Assembly (NCBI GenBank): GCA_947652605.1
Contig: OX393577.1
Span: 26,663,466 to 26,727,465 of the forward strand
Origin: Elmis aenea
Taxonomy: Eukaryota > Arthropoda > Insecta > Coleoptera > Elmidae
DNA length: 64,000 nt
Direction of reading: 5' to 3'
A program made the translations under genes and the position numbers. Below are positions 1-10,739 of this stretch, piece by piece (positions within the stretch are counted from its first letter, which is position 1; each line of letters opens with the position of its first letter). A model generated the notes under the pieces. It did no database searches. It had not been told where the DNA came from and was given only the letters and a program-made list of their open reading frames with translations.

Positions 1-189
1 GGCCATAGTTTGCGAGGAGAGACAGATTTGTTTGCAGTTCAATTTAATAACAGACTTGATTTTTCTTCCAGTATAATTTAAAAATATGTATAGAAGAAAT
101 TGCTTATACCTTAAAGATAATTTAAAAAAATTGTGAAAAATATTTAAATAGCCCTCCATTTTTAATTAAACAATATCCCACCCTATTAT

Positions 190-459
190 AAAAAAAATTA
201 ACATTAACTGTCTTTCATTAATTAATTCGAATTCTGCAACTATTGCCTTTTTTAAAGAATTAATATTTGTCTGCAGTTTTTTGTAAATCTTACTTTTGAT
301 GTGACTCCATAGAAAAAAAGTCACAAAGTGTTAAGCTCGGAGGTCTGGTTGGCCAATTTAAGGCACCACCTCTACCAATCCACGATTTGGAAAAAAATAC
401 TTTAGAAATTTTCCAACATCTAAGCCCAAATGCGCGGGACAGCCGTCTTGCTGGAACCA
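190..459 (-). pseudogene. DD41D-type mariner-superfamily transposase, C-terminal remnant
   Basis: Reading leftwards from about 459, the minus strand encodes a DDE transposase core: WFQQDGCPAH (second catalytic Asp), then RWIGRGGALNWP and LTLCDFFLW (third Asp). A single frameshift after FFPNR must be crossed to join the halves. Allowing for it, 41 residues separate the two Asp, the spacing of DD41D (rosa-type) mariner relatives. The sequence then runs through a basic helix to about 190. There is no N-terminal domain, no first Asp and no recognisable TIR. This is a dead fragment related to the copy near 20.1 kb. Confidence 0.75.
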
Positions 460-647
460 GATCTCCTGATTTTATCTTGGAAAGCCATTCTTCATTGAAG
501 TAATTATTTATTTTAATGCATTTAAAAACAATATTTACTTGATATGACGTTAATAATTAATTAAATTGACAGACAAATACTGTCAAAATTGACGTTTAAT
601 GAAAATCACGGCCCTTCAGCTTTAAAAAATTCATAAAATTTTAGATT

Positions 648-953
648 TATTACTAAATCAAGTAGCTAAAGCAAGTCACTAATCAAGAAGCAAACTGTAT
701 GTTCTGTGAAGCAAACCCAAATCTTGTCAAAGTGTTGGCGTAGTAGTGGCTTGCGTTTACACAACAGATACGTGTCGACACCCAATTTAGTAAAATTGTT
801 TTGTAATTGACAAAAAATGGAATACCGTCTTCAAGTAAATAGTTATGATTTCTATTTACTTTACTCAAAAAGTCACTAAATTGTTTACTTGCGGAAGCAC
901 TAAACGAAATTATCTACACGTTGTAGCTAAATTCCCTTACTTGATTTAGTAAC
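648..953. repeat. Putative palindromic MITE
   Basis: Position 648 onward reads TTACTAAATCAAGTAG and its inverse complement stands at about 938-953, giving a roughly 306-bp unit with 15-16 bp terminal inverted repeats. No convincing target duplication was found and the interior has no coding potential. Family unknown. Confidence 0.45.
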
Positions 954-2139
954 TTGCATTAGCTACTATTCCAATGTAAATTCGGCATGAACATCGTAGC
1001 TTTAGTATTAACTTTAGATGCGCATTGATTTTATCTTTCTATTGGTGCCATTACCTATTGTATAAGTCGAATTGGCGAGCCGGAATTCACGAAAACGTTC
1101 AAAAGCTTGCAATGGACTAATGGACATCTAGATATTCTCTCTATATTGCGCGAATCTACACAATGAGTTACAATTAGTCACCTGATGCCGATGAAGTGAG
1201 ATGAAAACATATTCCTCTCTGAATTACTACAAAACTTGGAACACAATTTTATATTTTTATTGTTTTTACAAATCGTAAATCATCAACGTCAAATATCATA
1301 TTTTTAAAGTGTCAAAAATGACGTGACCATTACACGCGCTTTTCACTATCCAACATATATTTGCGGTTTTCATTTGAATCCTCCGAGCCTCTTACAATAT
1401 TTGGTTGGATAGGAATGATTGATATACTCAACTGAAATTAGAAAATAAATTCTGACCTATATAAATTGCAAAACTTTTGAGCATTTAAACTTTGTAAATA
1501 TTTTCACGATTTGACGTGTGATACAACTTTTTCAGTACTTTAATTTTCTTACAAATGTTGTAGTCACCTTTACCTAATTATTTAATTGACTCTGTATGGC
1601 ATATTTAAGGCCTTAATAGACATAACTTTCGATCACGAATCACTTTGAGTATTATATAGTTAACAAAGTTGTAAAACTATTTGCATTGAAGGATCACATA
1701 ATTGTTGATTTTGTTCAAACTGTGGCTTGCGGTGCTCTGATATTTCAGGCAAAGTCGTTGAAAACTTCTTCAACGCGGTACGTGCTTGATGCAAGTCATA
1801 AACTTTGTCAAGAGTTTACTACGGTGTAAATCTCTCTATAACTTTACAAAGTCGTAGCAATTATCGCATTTATATCATTTTATACATTCTTAATACCGAA
1901 AGTACTAAAATTTGTTATAAGTTAAATGCGATTTATACTCTATTAAATTCCATAAAAGTAGAGAAAATTTATTTTTATATTTACTTCACGATTTTAATAG
2001 AGTATTACTTAAGTTATTTAGATATAGTCATCAAAAATTTATATTTGTAGTACAACATTACAATAATAATTTAGCGCTTACAGCATGTAATCACTAACAT
2101 CAGCATAATAAACAATTAGATTTTAGTATTAGTTTAAGT
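954..2139. other. AT-rich non-coding stretch, nothing recognised
   Basis: Only short A/T runs and scattered short ORFs are seen. None carries a domain motif or a codon pattern that looks selected. Confidence 0.5.
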
Positions 2140-2354
2140 TGTTACCGTGGATACTGCTATCAGATCCAAACCACATCCAAACCAATCCAAACTACAGTAG
2201 GTAGTCAGTCAGTAAAATTGATACACTTTCATAACCAAGTGTCACTGTCATTTTTTATTTTAAATTATTATTGAAATAGTTTTATATTAATGCGAATAAC
2301 TTAAAACGATTCGAAAAGCGAATAATAATATTCGTCGCCCCATACCCAGTGACA
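2140..2354 (+). repeat. 5' LTR of the TRIM-like element
   Basis: This 215-bp direct repeat begins TGTTACCGTG and ends CAGTGACA. It is longer than the 3' copy because it keeps an extra repeated stretch (ATCCAAACC units) near 2165-2195 and a TGTCACTGTC segment near 2240. Confidence 0.9.
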
Positions 2355-2357
2355 ATT

Positions 2358-2375
2358 TGGCGCCCCCAACGTGGG
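2358..2375 (+). promoter_or_regulatory. tRNA primer-binding site
   Basis: TGGCGCCCCCAACGTGGG lies three bases after the left LTR. TGGCGCCC pairs with a tRNA 3' end GGGCGCCA, the kind used by many retroviruses and insect gypsy-group elements to prime minus-strand DNA. The exact tRNA was not determined. Confidence 0.8.
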
Positions 2376-3161
2376 GCCTTTCCTAAACGACGTTTGGGAG
2401 GACCCGCCCCACTCGATCCAGCTAGCCGCTGCGACCATCGCACCGTCATTTTGCAACTCTGCCACTACCAGGCAAACGGTCGAGCCGGATGGGTGACATA
2501 CGTATCACGCCTCACTAGCCACATGGAATCAGCATCGTCAACCTCGTCTCACGTCAGCTCACAAGCCGTCTTCATCCAGCCGAGCCGACATACATGTGCG
2601 CCCCACTGCCACATAACCGCGCTCCTGGTGAAGCACTTCCAACTGACAGTCGATCCCACACCATCGCCAGTTCACAAGCCGCCTGCCTCACGCCGAGCGA
2701 CCACAATATGAGCCCCAGCGCCGCATCACCGTGCTCCGTGAGCAGCCTTTCCACTGGCGAGCGACCACACCACCAACAACATCTCGAAACCGCTGTTCAT
2801 TTAACCCCCGAGGATCAACCGTCATCATCATCCAGTCCGTCCATGGAGCCACTTCCAACGACCTGTCCCGCTTCTACAACACCTTCCAGTGTGAGTCCCA
2901 CGCGCTCTCACAACCACACGAGAGGCCATTGAAGCAACAACCACGCCTGACGTTAAGCCAAGCCGTTCATCACGCCGAGCCAAGGACGTGTTCCTCGCTC
3001 GCTCCTTCAACCTTGCCATCTGGACCAACGCTGCCTCCAACCGCTCGACACCACCACCAAGACCAGGCCACCAAAATTAATACTTTTATTATACATTTAT
3101 ATTAATTACCACAAATTTTAAAGCCGGCTAACCTGTAGTTTGGATCTCTACACCGGAGGGG
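2376..3161 (+). other. GC-rich interior of the TRIM-like element
   Basis: The interior is strikingly richer in G and C than its surroundings. It holds overlapping plus-strand ORFs (about 2349-2711, 2594-2932 and 2731-3105) rich in Ser, Pro, Thr and His. A Met-led reading at 2524 runs for about 60 codons. None of the ORFs shows a gag CCHC knuckle, protease or polymerase motif. It could be a decayed gag or packaging region or captured foreign DNA. The composition shift alone does not prove coding. A purine tract at 3155-3161 ends the interior. Confidence 0.6.
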
Positions 3162-3332
3162 TGTTACCGTGAAAACTGTTATCAGATCCAAACTACAGTA
3201 GTCAGTCAGTAAAACTGATACACTTTCATAACCATGTTAAATTGTTAGTGAAATAGTTTTATATTAGTGCGAATAACTTCAAACGATTCGAAAAGCAAAT
3301 AATAATATTCGTCGCCCCATTACCCGGTGACA
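3162..3332 (+). repeat. 3' LTR of the TRIM-like element
   Basis: This 171-bp copy of the terminal repeat begins TGTTACCGTGAAAAC and ends CCGGTGACA. It abuts the AAGT duplication. Confidence 0.9.
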
Positions 3333-3336
3333 AAGT

Positions 3337-3856
3337 AGTGAAGCAACCAATACAAAGATTTTCTTAAATACAGTTTAATACAGTAACGTTTTATTGGAAA
3401 TATAGATATATAATAAAAGGTCGAATATAGACATTATGGAAAAGCAAATACACCTTCAACGGAAATTCAACTACTTTGCTATTATTTGATGAAACTTCAT
3501 GGTTACAAAAACTTGAGTTGTTTAAAAATTTACGTTACAGAAATTTTCCAACGTTATCATTGTCTTGCCTTAATTTGAAGCATCATAATTCAATTGATTA
3601 ATAACTTGAATACATGAATTGCGAGAATGGGAATAATAGTTTCTGGTCAAGATATTCTATTTTTTTTTAATTTCTTGAACAACGTCAAACACTGCTCGGA
3701 ATAATCATACGATTGAGTTTTTGTTCCGCACTGATATGATACGCTCGATCTTACGATATATTCACAGCCTCTGCTATCTTGACCAACTTCAATCGACGAT
3801 CATTCAGTACAGTTTTATGTACTTTTAACACAATTTCTTCCGAACTTCGTGCATCT
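3337..3856. other. AT-rich non-coding stretch, nothing recognised
   Basis: No ORF, inverted repeat or known terminus was recognised between the LTR element and the next MITE. Confidence 0.5.
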
Positions 3857-3859
3857 TTA

Positions 3860-4216
3860 AGGCCTCTACTCACCTACCAATTTGTCGGTACAACCTACCG
3901 ACCATTTCGATAAATTGTTTAGTGTGTAGTCTGTCACCCGACCAACCCGACAGTTGGACAAGTTGGAACGGTCGGGTGGCCAGACCATCCAACAAGCCAA
4001 CCATCCCACCACATTCCTCTAGATAATGACTATTAAACCGAAAATTTAACGCTATTTATAAATTTGTTATCCACAAATGGCATCAGAGCCAAAATAATAA
4101 AAAAAGTTTTGACGTTTATGCTGTGTTGGTTGGACTGGTCGGGAGGTGTGTAGACAACACCCAACACGGAGTTCCCGACGGTCGGCTCCGACAAGTTGGA
4201 TAATGAGTAGAGGCCT
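3860..4216. mobile_element. PIF/Harbinger-type MITE
   Basis: The unit begins AGGCCTCTACTCA and ends with the exact inverse complement TGAGTAGAGGCCT. It is flanked by TTA on both sides (3857-3859 and 4217-4219), the 3-bp TWA duplication typical of PIF/Harbinger elements. The arms carry further imperfect inverted repeats rich in TTGTCGG and CCGACC words. It is 357 bp with no coding capacity. The TIR differs from that of the Harbinger element at 10.6-12.8 kb, so that element is not its obvious partner. Confidence 0.85.
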
Positions 4217-4530
4217 TTAGTACTCGTATAACTAGGTTCAAAGTTGGCAACCCACGTTTGAAAACTATGGGAAGACTTACCAAAAGTACAACCAAGCTCA
4301 GCTTTTATTTTGGTTGGGGATAAACACTCAATAAATATTTCGGCGTTTTTCATTGCTTACAAAACGCAGAATTTGTTTACTTTGACGAACCGTCTAATGC
4401 AAACGATTTGGCATAACCTTATGGAATTTCAAAGTCAAACTCATGAAGAATACCACTGGAAAAAAGCCATAGACAATTCAGGATGCTACGCCAGAAACTC
4501 CCATGCTCAGATATAAGTTTATTAAACATA

Positions 4531-5051
4531 TAGGGTATTTCATAATTGAATGCTGATCCTTAGGGGTATTATTCCTTGGATGATTTTAAGAAAAAAAGTT
4601 CATATCAATGTAGGTCCGCAACCGCCGCATTTTTGAGATACCTACAGGGTGTTAAAAGTTGAAAAAAATATCTGTTTTTTCGTAATATTTTTGATGTAAC
4701 TTTAGATATTTTTTTGAATTTTAGTAGGTACTAATTTTTCAGAAAAAAAAATTGTTCTATTTTAACCAATGGCGTCCGTACTAACATGTCCTTGAATATT
4801 TTTAATGAAAAAAATGATATGTCACTGTTTTTTTTTTTTCAAAATAAATGTCATTTTTATAATTTTTCCTTATCTCTTAGTAAAAATGGCCTCTTGACTT
4901 TTTTTTGTCCGACGAACGGTTTTCGAGTAAACTTTTAACACCTTGTTTCTCAAAAATACGGCGGTTGCGGACCTACATTGATATGAACTTTTTTTCTTAA
5001 AATCACCCAAGGAATAATACAAGGATCAGCATTCAATTATGAAACACCCTG
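4531..5051. mobile_element. Long-TIR MITE, CAGGGTGTTTCATAAT family
   Basis: The left arm (from 4531) and right arm (to 5051) are inverted copies over about 110 bp, including CATAATTGAATGCTGATCCT and a GCGGTTGCGGACCTACATTG block. The right end reads CAGGGTGTTTCATAAT on the minus strand and the left end is a mutated version, TAGGGTATTTCATAAT. TA precedes the left end, but the right-hand TA is lost. Non-coding, probably Tc1/mariner-mobilised. Confidence 0.8.
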
Positions 5052-5771
5052 TTTAGCTCTCAGACTAGGAACTCCTTCAGTCGTTTCACTCGACGAGTAT
5101 TCTTAATTATTAAACTATACCACCCTTCTTTGGCTTCGCGCGGATCTTAATTTGTTCATACCACAACCGCACTGGATAATCCTTATTTCGTTACCCACCT
5201 CCGTACACAGCTTACGAAATGAATTCCCTACATAATTTCTCATAAAACCTCTCGTCACGAAGTATTAAAACCAAGTACTTCACAATCCCTAGAAACATTA
5301 TTTCATAATCAGTCCTCCGTATACTATCACATCAAACTCTAATTACACAACAATAAAACCACCTACTCCACTTTTAGTCGTAATTCACAATTCCATAATT
5401 AATCTTCCGCATTATCCTTCGCAAAATCTTTTACCGCGAGATATACACATCACTCACTCCATAATAAATAAATATTCCTTGTATATAAATAACATTTATC
5501 TACAAAATTAAATAATAAATATCAAACTAAATCTTTTCCATCTTGTTTTTTATGAACTAAGTATTTTTGATAGATTTTCTAAAACTGGCGTTTTACAAAG
5601 CATGACCTAACACTATCCTACATTAGGAATTGAGTTGAGCGCTAACATCGCTTAAGCATCTCGCTAATAAACAGAAAATATGAAAGAAAGCATTAGGACA
5701 TACTAAGCCAGTGCGGTCCGTCACTGTACTTTTGAACCATTTTTAATGGTTGAATTTTATTTACTTTAAAA
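5052..5771. other. AT-rich non-coding stretch, nothing recognised
   Basis: No domain-bearing ORF or paired repeat was recognised. Confidence 0.5.
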
Positions 5772-5930
5772 CAGGGATCTGAACCGTAAAAAATAACGGT
5801 TCAGTTTCGTTTAGCGGTTATATTAATTTAAACGTTCCAATCCATCGGTTTATATTATGATGATTTGGTAACCAGTTTGGCAAAAACGGTTCAGTTTCGG
5901 TTCCTTTCAATGCCTTTTTCTTCTAAAAAA
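5772..5930 (+). mobile_element. hAT terminal fragment
   Basis: It begins CAGGGATCTGAACCG and continues with AAAAATAACGGTTCAGTTTCG and repeated CGGTT words. This aligns with the left part of the complete hAT MITE at 22585-23016, which has the same order of motifs. No right end was found, so it is a truncated copy. Confidence 0.6.
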
Positions 5931-6447
5931 AAAGCAAACAAAAATAAATGTAATAAAATATAGGTGCACAACTTATCAATTTTATTTAAACAACTTCTTA
6001 GCTCTATAAATGGGCTTGCACTTCCATTTCATAATCTTCATATAATAAGGTGACCATTTTTCCCCGAACTTTCGGGGACAATAAGCTGGGGTTAACAAAA
6101 AACTACCTTTAGTAAAATATATTTTCCCGTTTCCCGTACACAAGCCACAACTTTCATTTTAATAAACGAACTTCAAATTAAAGAGCGGAAATTAAAACCC
6201 ACGCATTTTTGCATATTTCAAAAAGAGAGGATAGATATGTCCAGGAGAAAGGACATAATGGTAACCAAAAGTAACCTAACCTAACTTAACCTAATCGGAC
6301 TTGACACTTTATTTAGCGGCGGTGGCTGACAGCTACGTGCACAAACTCTTCCCCACTCCAGTTTTCGTGGCCAATAAGCGGTTACAATGTTAGAAAGTTA
6401 ACTTATTTACTTCTACGAACATATTAACAAGATTTGTAATTTTTATG
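5931..6447. other. Non-coding stretch with a small hairpin and CCTAA-like words
   Basis: It holds a short palindrome CCCCGAACTTTCGGGG near 6062 and a few CCTAACCTAAC words near 6268. The rest is unremarkable. Confidence 0.4.
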
Positions 6448-6449
6448 TA

Positions 6450-7618
6450 CAGGGTGGTTTATTTTCGATGCCCCTACAGGGACAGTATCTCGGTTATTAT
6501 CAGAGATAGAAAAAAACTAAGTACATAGTCTAGATTTATTCTTTCGAGAGAAATTCATTGCCGTAAACAGATTTTTGATATTTTTTTAATTTTCGAAATA
6601 TAGCCAAAAACTGATTTTTGACAATTTTCAAAAATGTTAAATATCTCGTTTAAACAAAAAGATACAGAAAAACTTTAAACACATTTTTACCATGGTTTTT
6701 AGTCCTTGATAAGATAGCAATATTCGATTTTTTTCACTCATATACCGGATGTAACTCAAATCAGATCACCCCCCTTTTTTTGAAGTTTTGAATTTAGACA
6801 AATGAAATTTTAGACATGTAATATTACGTGCAAAAAAGTGGATTATCTGAACATAGGTACACTTTTGTTTCACTTCTGGTTTCGCCGGAAATGATCCTAA
6901 CTTTGTTATTTTAAATGGAACCCTGTATATTTTTACATTTTTGGAAAGAGGAAGTGATTTTGGATACAGCTGCACCATTTTGGTTAATTTTTATAATCTC
7001 AAATAATTTTTTCACTAAAATTATTTTTTTTATTAAGTGTGCCGTGACCCCCATAAATTAAATTTTATTATGTCAACAAATGTCCGAGAAACGGTTTTGT
7101 ATATTTTAATTGACATTTGGGCTGCTTTGATAGACCTTAAAGGTTGCAAAATTTGTTTTTTTGACAAAAAGTAAATTTTTTTAAGTGGAACGAATTTAAA
7201 ATGGCAACCATAGTTGACTTTGACATGAATTGAAAGCTTATTTTTTGCGCTTTTCAAAAATATATAATTAGCTTATGGTTGCCATTTAAAATAAGAAAGT
7301 TAGGTGTAATACTATATCGGTATTGACATGAGTAAAAAAACAATTGAACATCGCTATCCTATTAAGGACAAAAAATCATTCCAAAAATGTCGGTAAAGTT
7401 TTTCTGTATCTTTTCGTTTAAGCGAGATATTTAACATTTTTGAAAACTGCCAAAAATCGGTTTTTGGTTATATTTCAAAAATTAAAAAAGACTTCAAAAA
7501 TCTGTTAACGGTAATGAATTTCTCTCAAAAAAATATATCGAAACTACGTACTTAGTTTTTTTCTATCTCTAATAATAACCGAGATAGCCTGTATGGGCAT
7601 CGAAAATAGGCCACCCTG
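6450..7618. mobile_element. Long-TIR Tc1/mariner-type element (1.17 kb)
   Basis: It begins CAGGGTGGTTTATTTTCGAT and ends with the inverse of CAGGGTGGCCTATTTTCGAT, flanked by TA on both sides (6448-6449 and 7619-7620). The inverted arms extend about 290 bp and share blocks such as AACCGAGATA and TCTGTATCTTTT. There is no transposase ORF. A second foldback unit lies inside it. Confidence 0.88.
6743..7322. mobile_element. Nested partial copy of the 33.3 kb foldback element
   Basis: Starting TACCGGATGTAAC, this stretch follows the order of motifs in the left arm of the element at 33330-34345 (CGCCGGAAAT, TGCACCATTTT, GTGTGC-GTGACC, TTATTATGTCAACAA). Its right end, TATCGGTA, is a degraded inverse of the left end. 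The arms of the outer element resume on either side, so this copy entered the outer element. ORFs here are just the translated repeat, not genes. Confidence 0.6.
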
Positions 7619-7620
7619 TA

Positions 7621-9284
7621 CATATATTATGTAATAGGATTTTGTGGGCTTCTATTTTTAAAACATTTTTTCTGCAAAATTGGCCAATAACCCTAATTTG
7701 AAAAGTGATGTGTTTAAAATTAAACTTGTGACCCAACCAAATGCTATATAAAAAAATTATTACAATGCAAAAAGATTTTGCACATTATAGGTAATCTCTT
7801 GTTTTAGCTTCCCTTGTTATAAGACTGTGTTAATCGTTGCCACCGCATACACCCATATTATATCAATTGCCTAACTATTTAATTTAGCAATAAAAGAAAA
7901 AGATTTACTATCTTCTAAACCTAACCCTCTCTTACTGATAACAACAAAGTGCCCAGTAGCGTGTGGTAGCAATGACTAAAAGTTAATCTAATACTAATGG
8001 ACACTAAAATAAGTTGATTATACCGCGTTGTAACTTTTCAAAACGCATTTTATTACGTCATATAGCATTCGATCACTTTAATTTTTTTACCTTTATTGCA
8101 TTTTTATGTACTTTAGAGCGTTTGATTTATAGTCGTTAAATTTTATGTATAGCAGTTCGGATTTTTCTATACAGCAAGTAATTTGTTTTTTCAGAAAATA
8201 AAAATTGAGTCCATTGATAGCTATTTAAATAAAAGTGGGCTTTAAAATAAGCCGATTTACTATTACTATACGCAAGTCGAGATAAAGTTAGATTAACTAC
8301 CTTCACTCAATGATTTTTTTGTATGAACCTAAAATAAAAACAAAGCGAATGATCATTTAAGCACATGAAAGCAAAGTGAATGAAAAGTGGTATCGCTCAA
8401 CTTTGCTTTCATAAGCGTTCGTATTGAAATAACCTTTTTTGTCTAGTAGCGCTGCGCGCTTTTTGTATATGTATATGTATACGTCCTTTAAAATACTCGC
8501 TTTTTTTAAGGGCCGCTCTTAAAATAAATATGTGTTATTTGGAATACGAACCTTTACAAACCGCCCTTTAAAATCCGTTCGTTATACATCAGTGTGTAAT
8601 GAGGTGAATGTTTTGATGAAAACTTTTATACCATGTTAAATACGCCCACATGATCTGAACAATACTTTTATTTAAAGTTTTGATACAACTGGTTATTAAC
8701 TAAGCACTTAATTACACTGGCCGTGAAAAACTGTTGTTATAAATTATTCTTTACAGTTTTTTATGTGTTGAAACATTGGAAGTAATAAAAATATTGTCAA
8801 AAAACTTTAAAATATTATTTTTAAATGTAATTTTTAAATAACACGCTATTTGGTAAAAATAATTGCACCATATTTTATTCATATTGTTTAATTGCGAAAA
8901 ATAAAAGCTTTTTAAATTATTTTGCATCAGTTGCCGAGTCAGGTAAACTAATATTAATTATTAATGTTAAAAAGTCGCAATGTGGTATACCTACTCACGA
9001 ACGAAAAGTTGTATTTGATCAATTGTTTCATTATTGAAGTTATTTATTTAGTAATACAAAACAAGTTAATTAAAAATCTTAATTGGAACTGGTTTTGAAC
9101 AAGAAACTTTTAAAAAAAGTTTGCCAATTAAGTTTGTTTATATTAAAAAAGTTGTAGTTTAACGCACCACATTTGACTTTGTCTTAAAATTTCAACTTGA
9201 CTTTTAAAATTTGTTTTTTTTTTTTAATTTGGACCACTTCGTTGCGAATACATGCTAGAAAGAGAGCCATAAACTTATTTATTA
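7621..9284. other. AT-rich non-coding stretch, nothing recognised
   Basis: No gene or element ends were recognised. There is a TATATGTATATGTATAC run near 8466 and several CTTTAAAA words near 8480-8580. Confidence 0.5.
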
Positions 9285-9286
9285 TA

Positions 9287-9506
9287 CAGGTATCCCACTC
9301 TGTATGAAATTTTGTATCATCTCTGTTAAAATAAATGATACAAAGTTGGTTAAATAAAAATTAATTGTACTGTATTAAAAACGTATTACTATGATCGTTT
9401 TGTCTTTCATTTTATAAACTGGTGAATCAGATCAGATAATGAAAACCTATCGACTCTAAATGTTTATTTATTAATATCGATTTTTTTGCTAATTTGGGAC
9501 ACACTG
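9287..9506. mobile_element. Short TA-flanked MITE
   Basis: It begins CAGGTATCCCA and ends with the inverse of CAGTGTGTCCCA, with TA at 9285-9286 and 9507-9508. Length is 220 bp. An internal hairpin TTTGTATCAT...ATGATACAAA lies near 9310. Probably a Tc1/mariner-type MITE. Confidence 0.65.
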
Positions 9507-9508
9507 TA

Positions 9509-10597
9509 TACAGAGTGAATTTTCTATTGTTTCTATAATTCATTAGAAATATACTTGTAAAACAATATTTGTTGCATTACGGGCAAGACCTTATTACCTA
9601 CCAATTTAAAATATGTCAAGATGAGTGTTTTGCGAAATTTAAAGAGCAATTGTATAATTCACTATTTTATTTACTATATTTCTTATCCATTTTATATTTT
9701 TTCTACGACCACTATCGTTAATGACTATTACAGCCTGCAATTTAGTAAGTGGGTCTTTACGCACGGTAAGCAAAAAGCGCACTTGTCTAGAAATGTCAAA
9801 GTAGATTTACGGCAAACTTGACAGTTAACAGCGTACATACAAGTATGTTTACTATTAGCCAACAAACCGGTAAAATCGTGGGTATCATGTGATCGTAGAA
9901 TAAGTAAGCTACATAACACGAGTTGTAAAGCAATTACGCACTCCTGAAAACACATACATATTTAAATTCTGAGGTTACTTACTTCATTTTTATTATCTAT
10001 CGATTATTTTTACGCAATTTTAAAGGAAATAATATTTATGAAAATTTGTGGTTGTTGAAAAATTATAAAACTCACAATTTAATTATACGCGCATTGACCG
10101 TTTTTATTATTGCAGCGGAAATTCTGATGTGGTTAATTAACTACATTGTGATCTTAATCGTGAAGACGACAACTTGTCGCACTATCTAATTCAAAAAACA
10201 AATGACGCTTTTTACTCTTTAAAAGGAAACATTAATTTTGGCGTTAGGTTTTCTTTTAGTAATTAAAAACAACTTGCTTAGAAAGATTTATAGTGTAATA
10301 AGGCGGATTACGTTTCAATAATCACCAACTGTAGGTTTTTCTTGTAGTGAGTTTTTAACACAAAAAGAAATAACCAATGCTCGTTAATCTTAAGCAGTCA
10401 GGAACGAATCCAAATTAAGGAATACTTATAAATCAAATACAACCATGAGCACACTCAAAAAAGTATTCTCACAACGCCATGTTTAAAGATATACAAAGTG
10501 TTAAATAAAAGCCCAGAATTTTACTGACTTAAATTCTAAAATTAGTAATGATCAATGCAAGATAACTCAAATCGTTTAGGAGGCATTTTGTACTCTT
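9509..10597. other. AT-rich non-coding stretch, nothing recognised
   Basis: Short ORFs on both strands near 9620-9950 have no recognisable domain and atypical composition for protein, so I leave them out. Confidence 0.5.
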
Positions 10598-10739
10598 TGG
10601 GTGATATGAATAAAAATGAGTTACAATTTTTCTTGAGTATGTTCTCACAATTCGTATGAATAAAATAAGTTTATGCTTTCTGAAGACGAGTTCCTTCTCG
10701 ATATATTTGGAGTCTGGTTCTTAGTAGACTCAGTCGTAG

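Larger units (their letters stand above)
2140..3332 (+). mobile_element. Non-autonomous LTR retrotransposon (TRIM-like, gypsy-type)
   Basis: Two direct repeats, 2140-2354 and 3162-3332, both begin TGTTACCGTG and end GTGACA, the TG...CA ends of LTRs. The element is flanked by a perfect 4-bp duplication AAGT (2136-2139 and 3333-3336), as expected for gypsy-type integrases. A TGGCGCCC primer-binding site follows the left LTR and a purine tract (GGAGGGG, 3155-3161) precedes the right one. The interior is only about 0.8 kb and encodes no protease, reverse transcriptase or integrase, so any mobility would have depended on another element. The LTRs differ by point changes and by a block near 2180-2260, so the insertion is not recent. 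Confidence 0.9.

Noticed and set aside
6766..7257. Minus-strand ORFs 6766-6978 and 7033-7257, and 34033-34263, as genes
   Set aside because: They lie in foldback repeat arms, resemble one another only because the DNA repeats, and have no domain.
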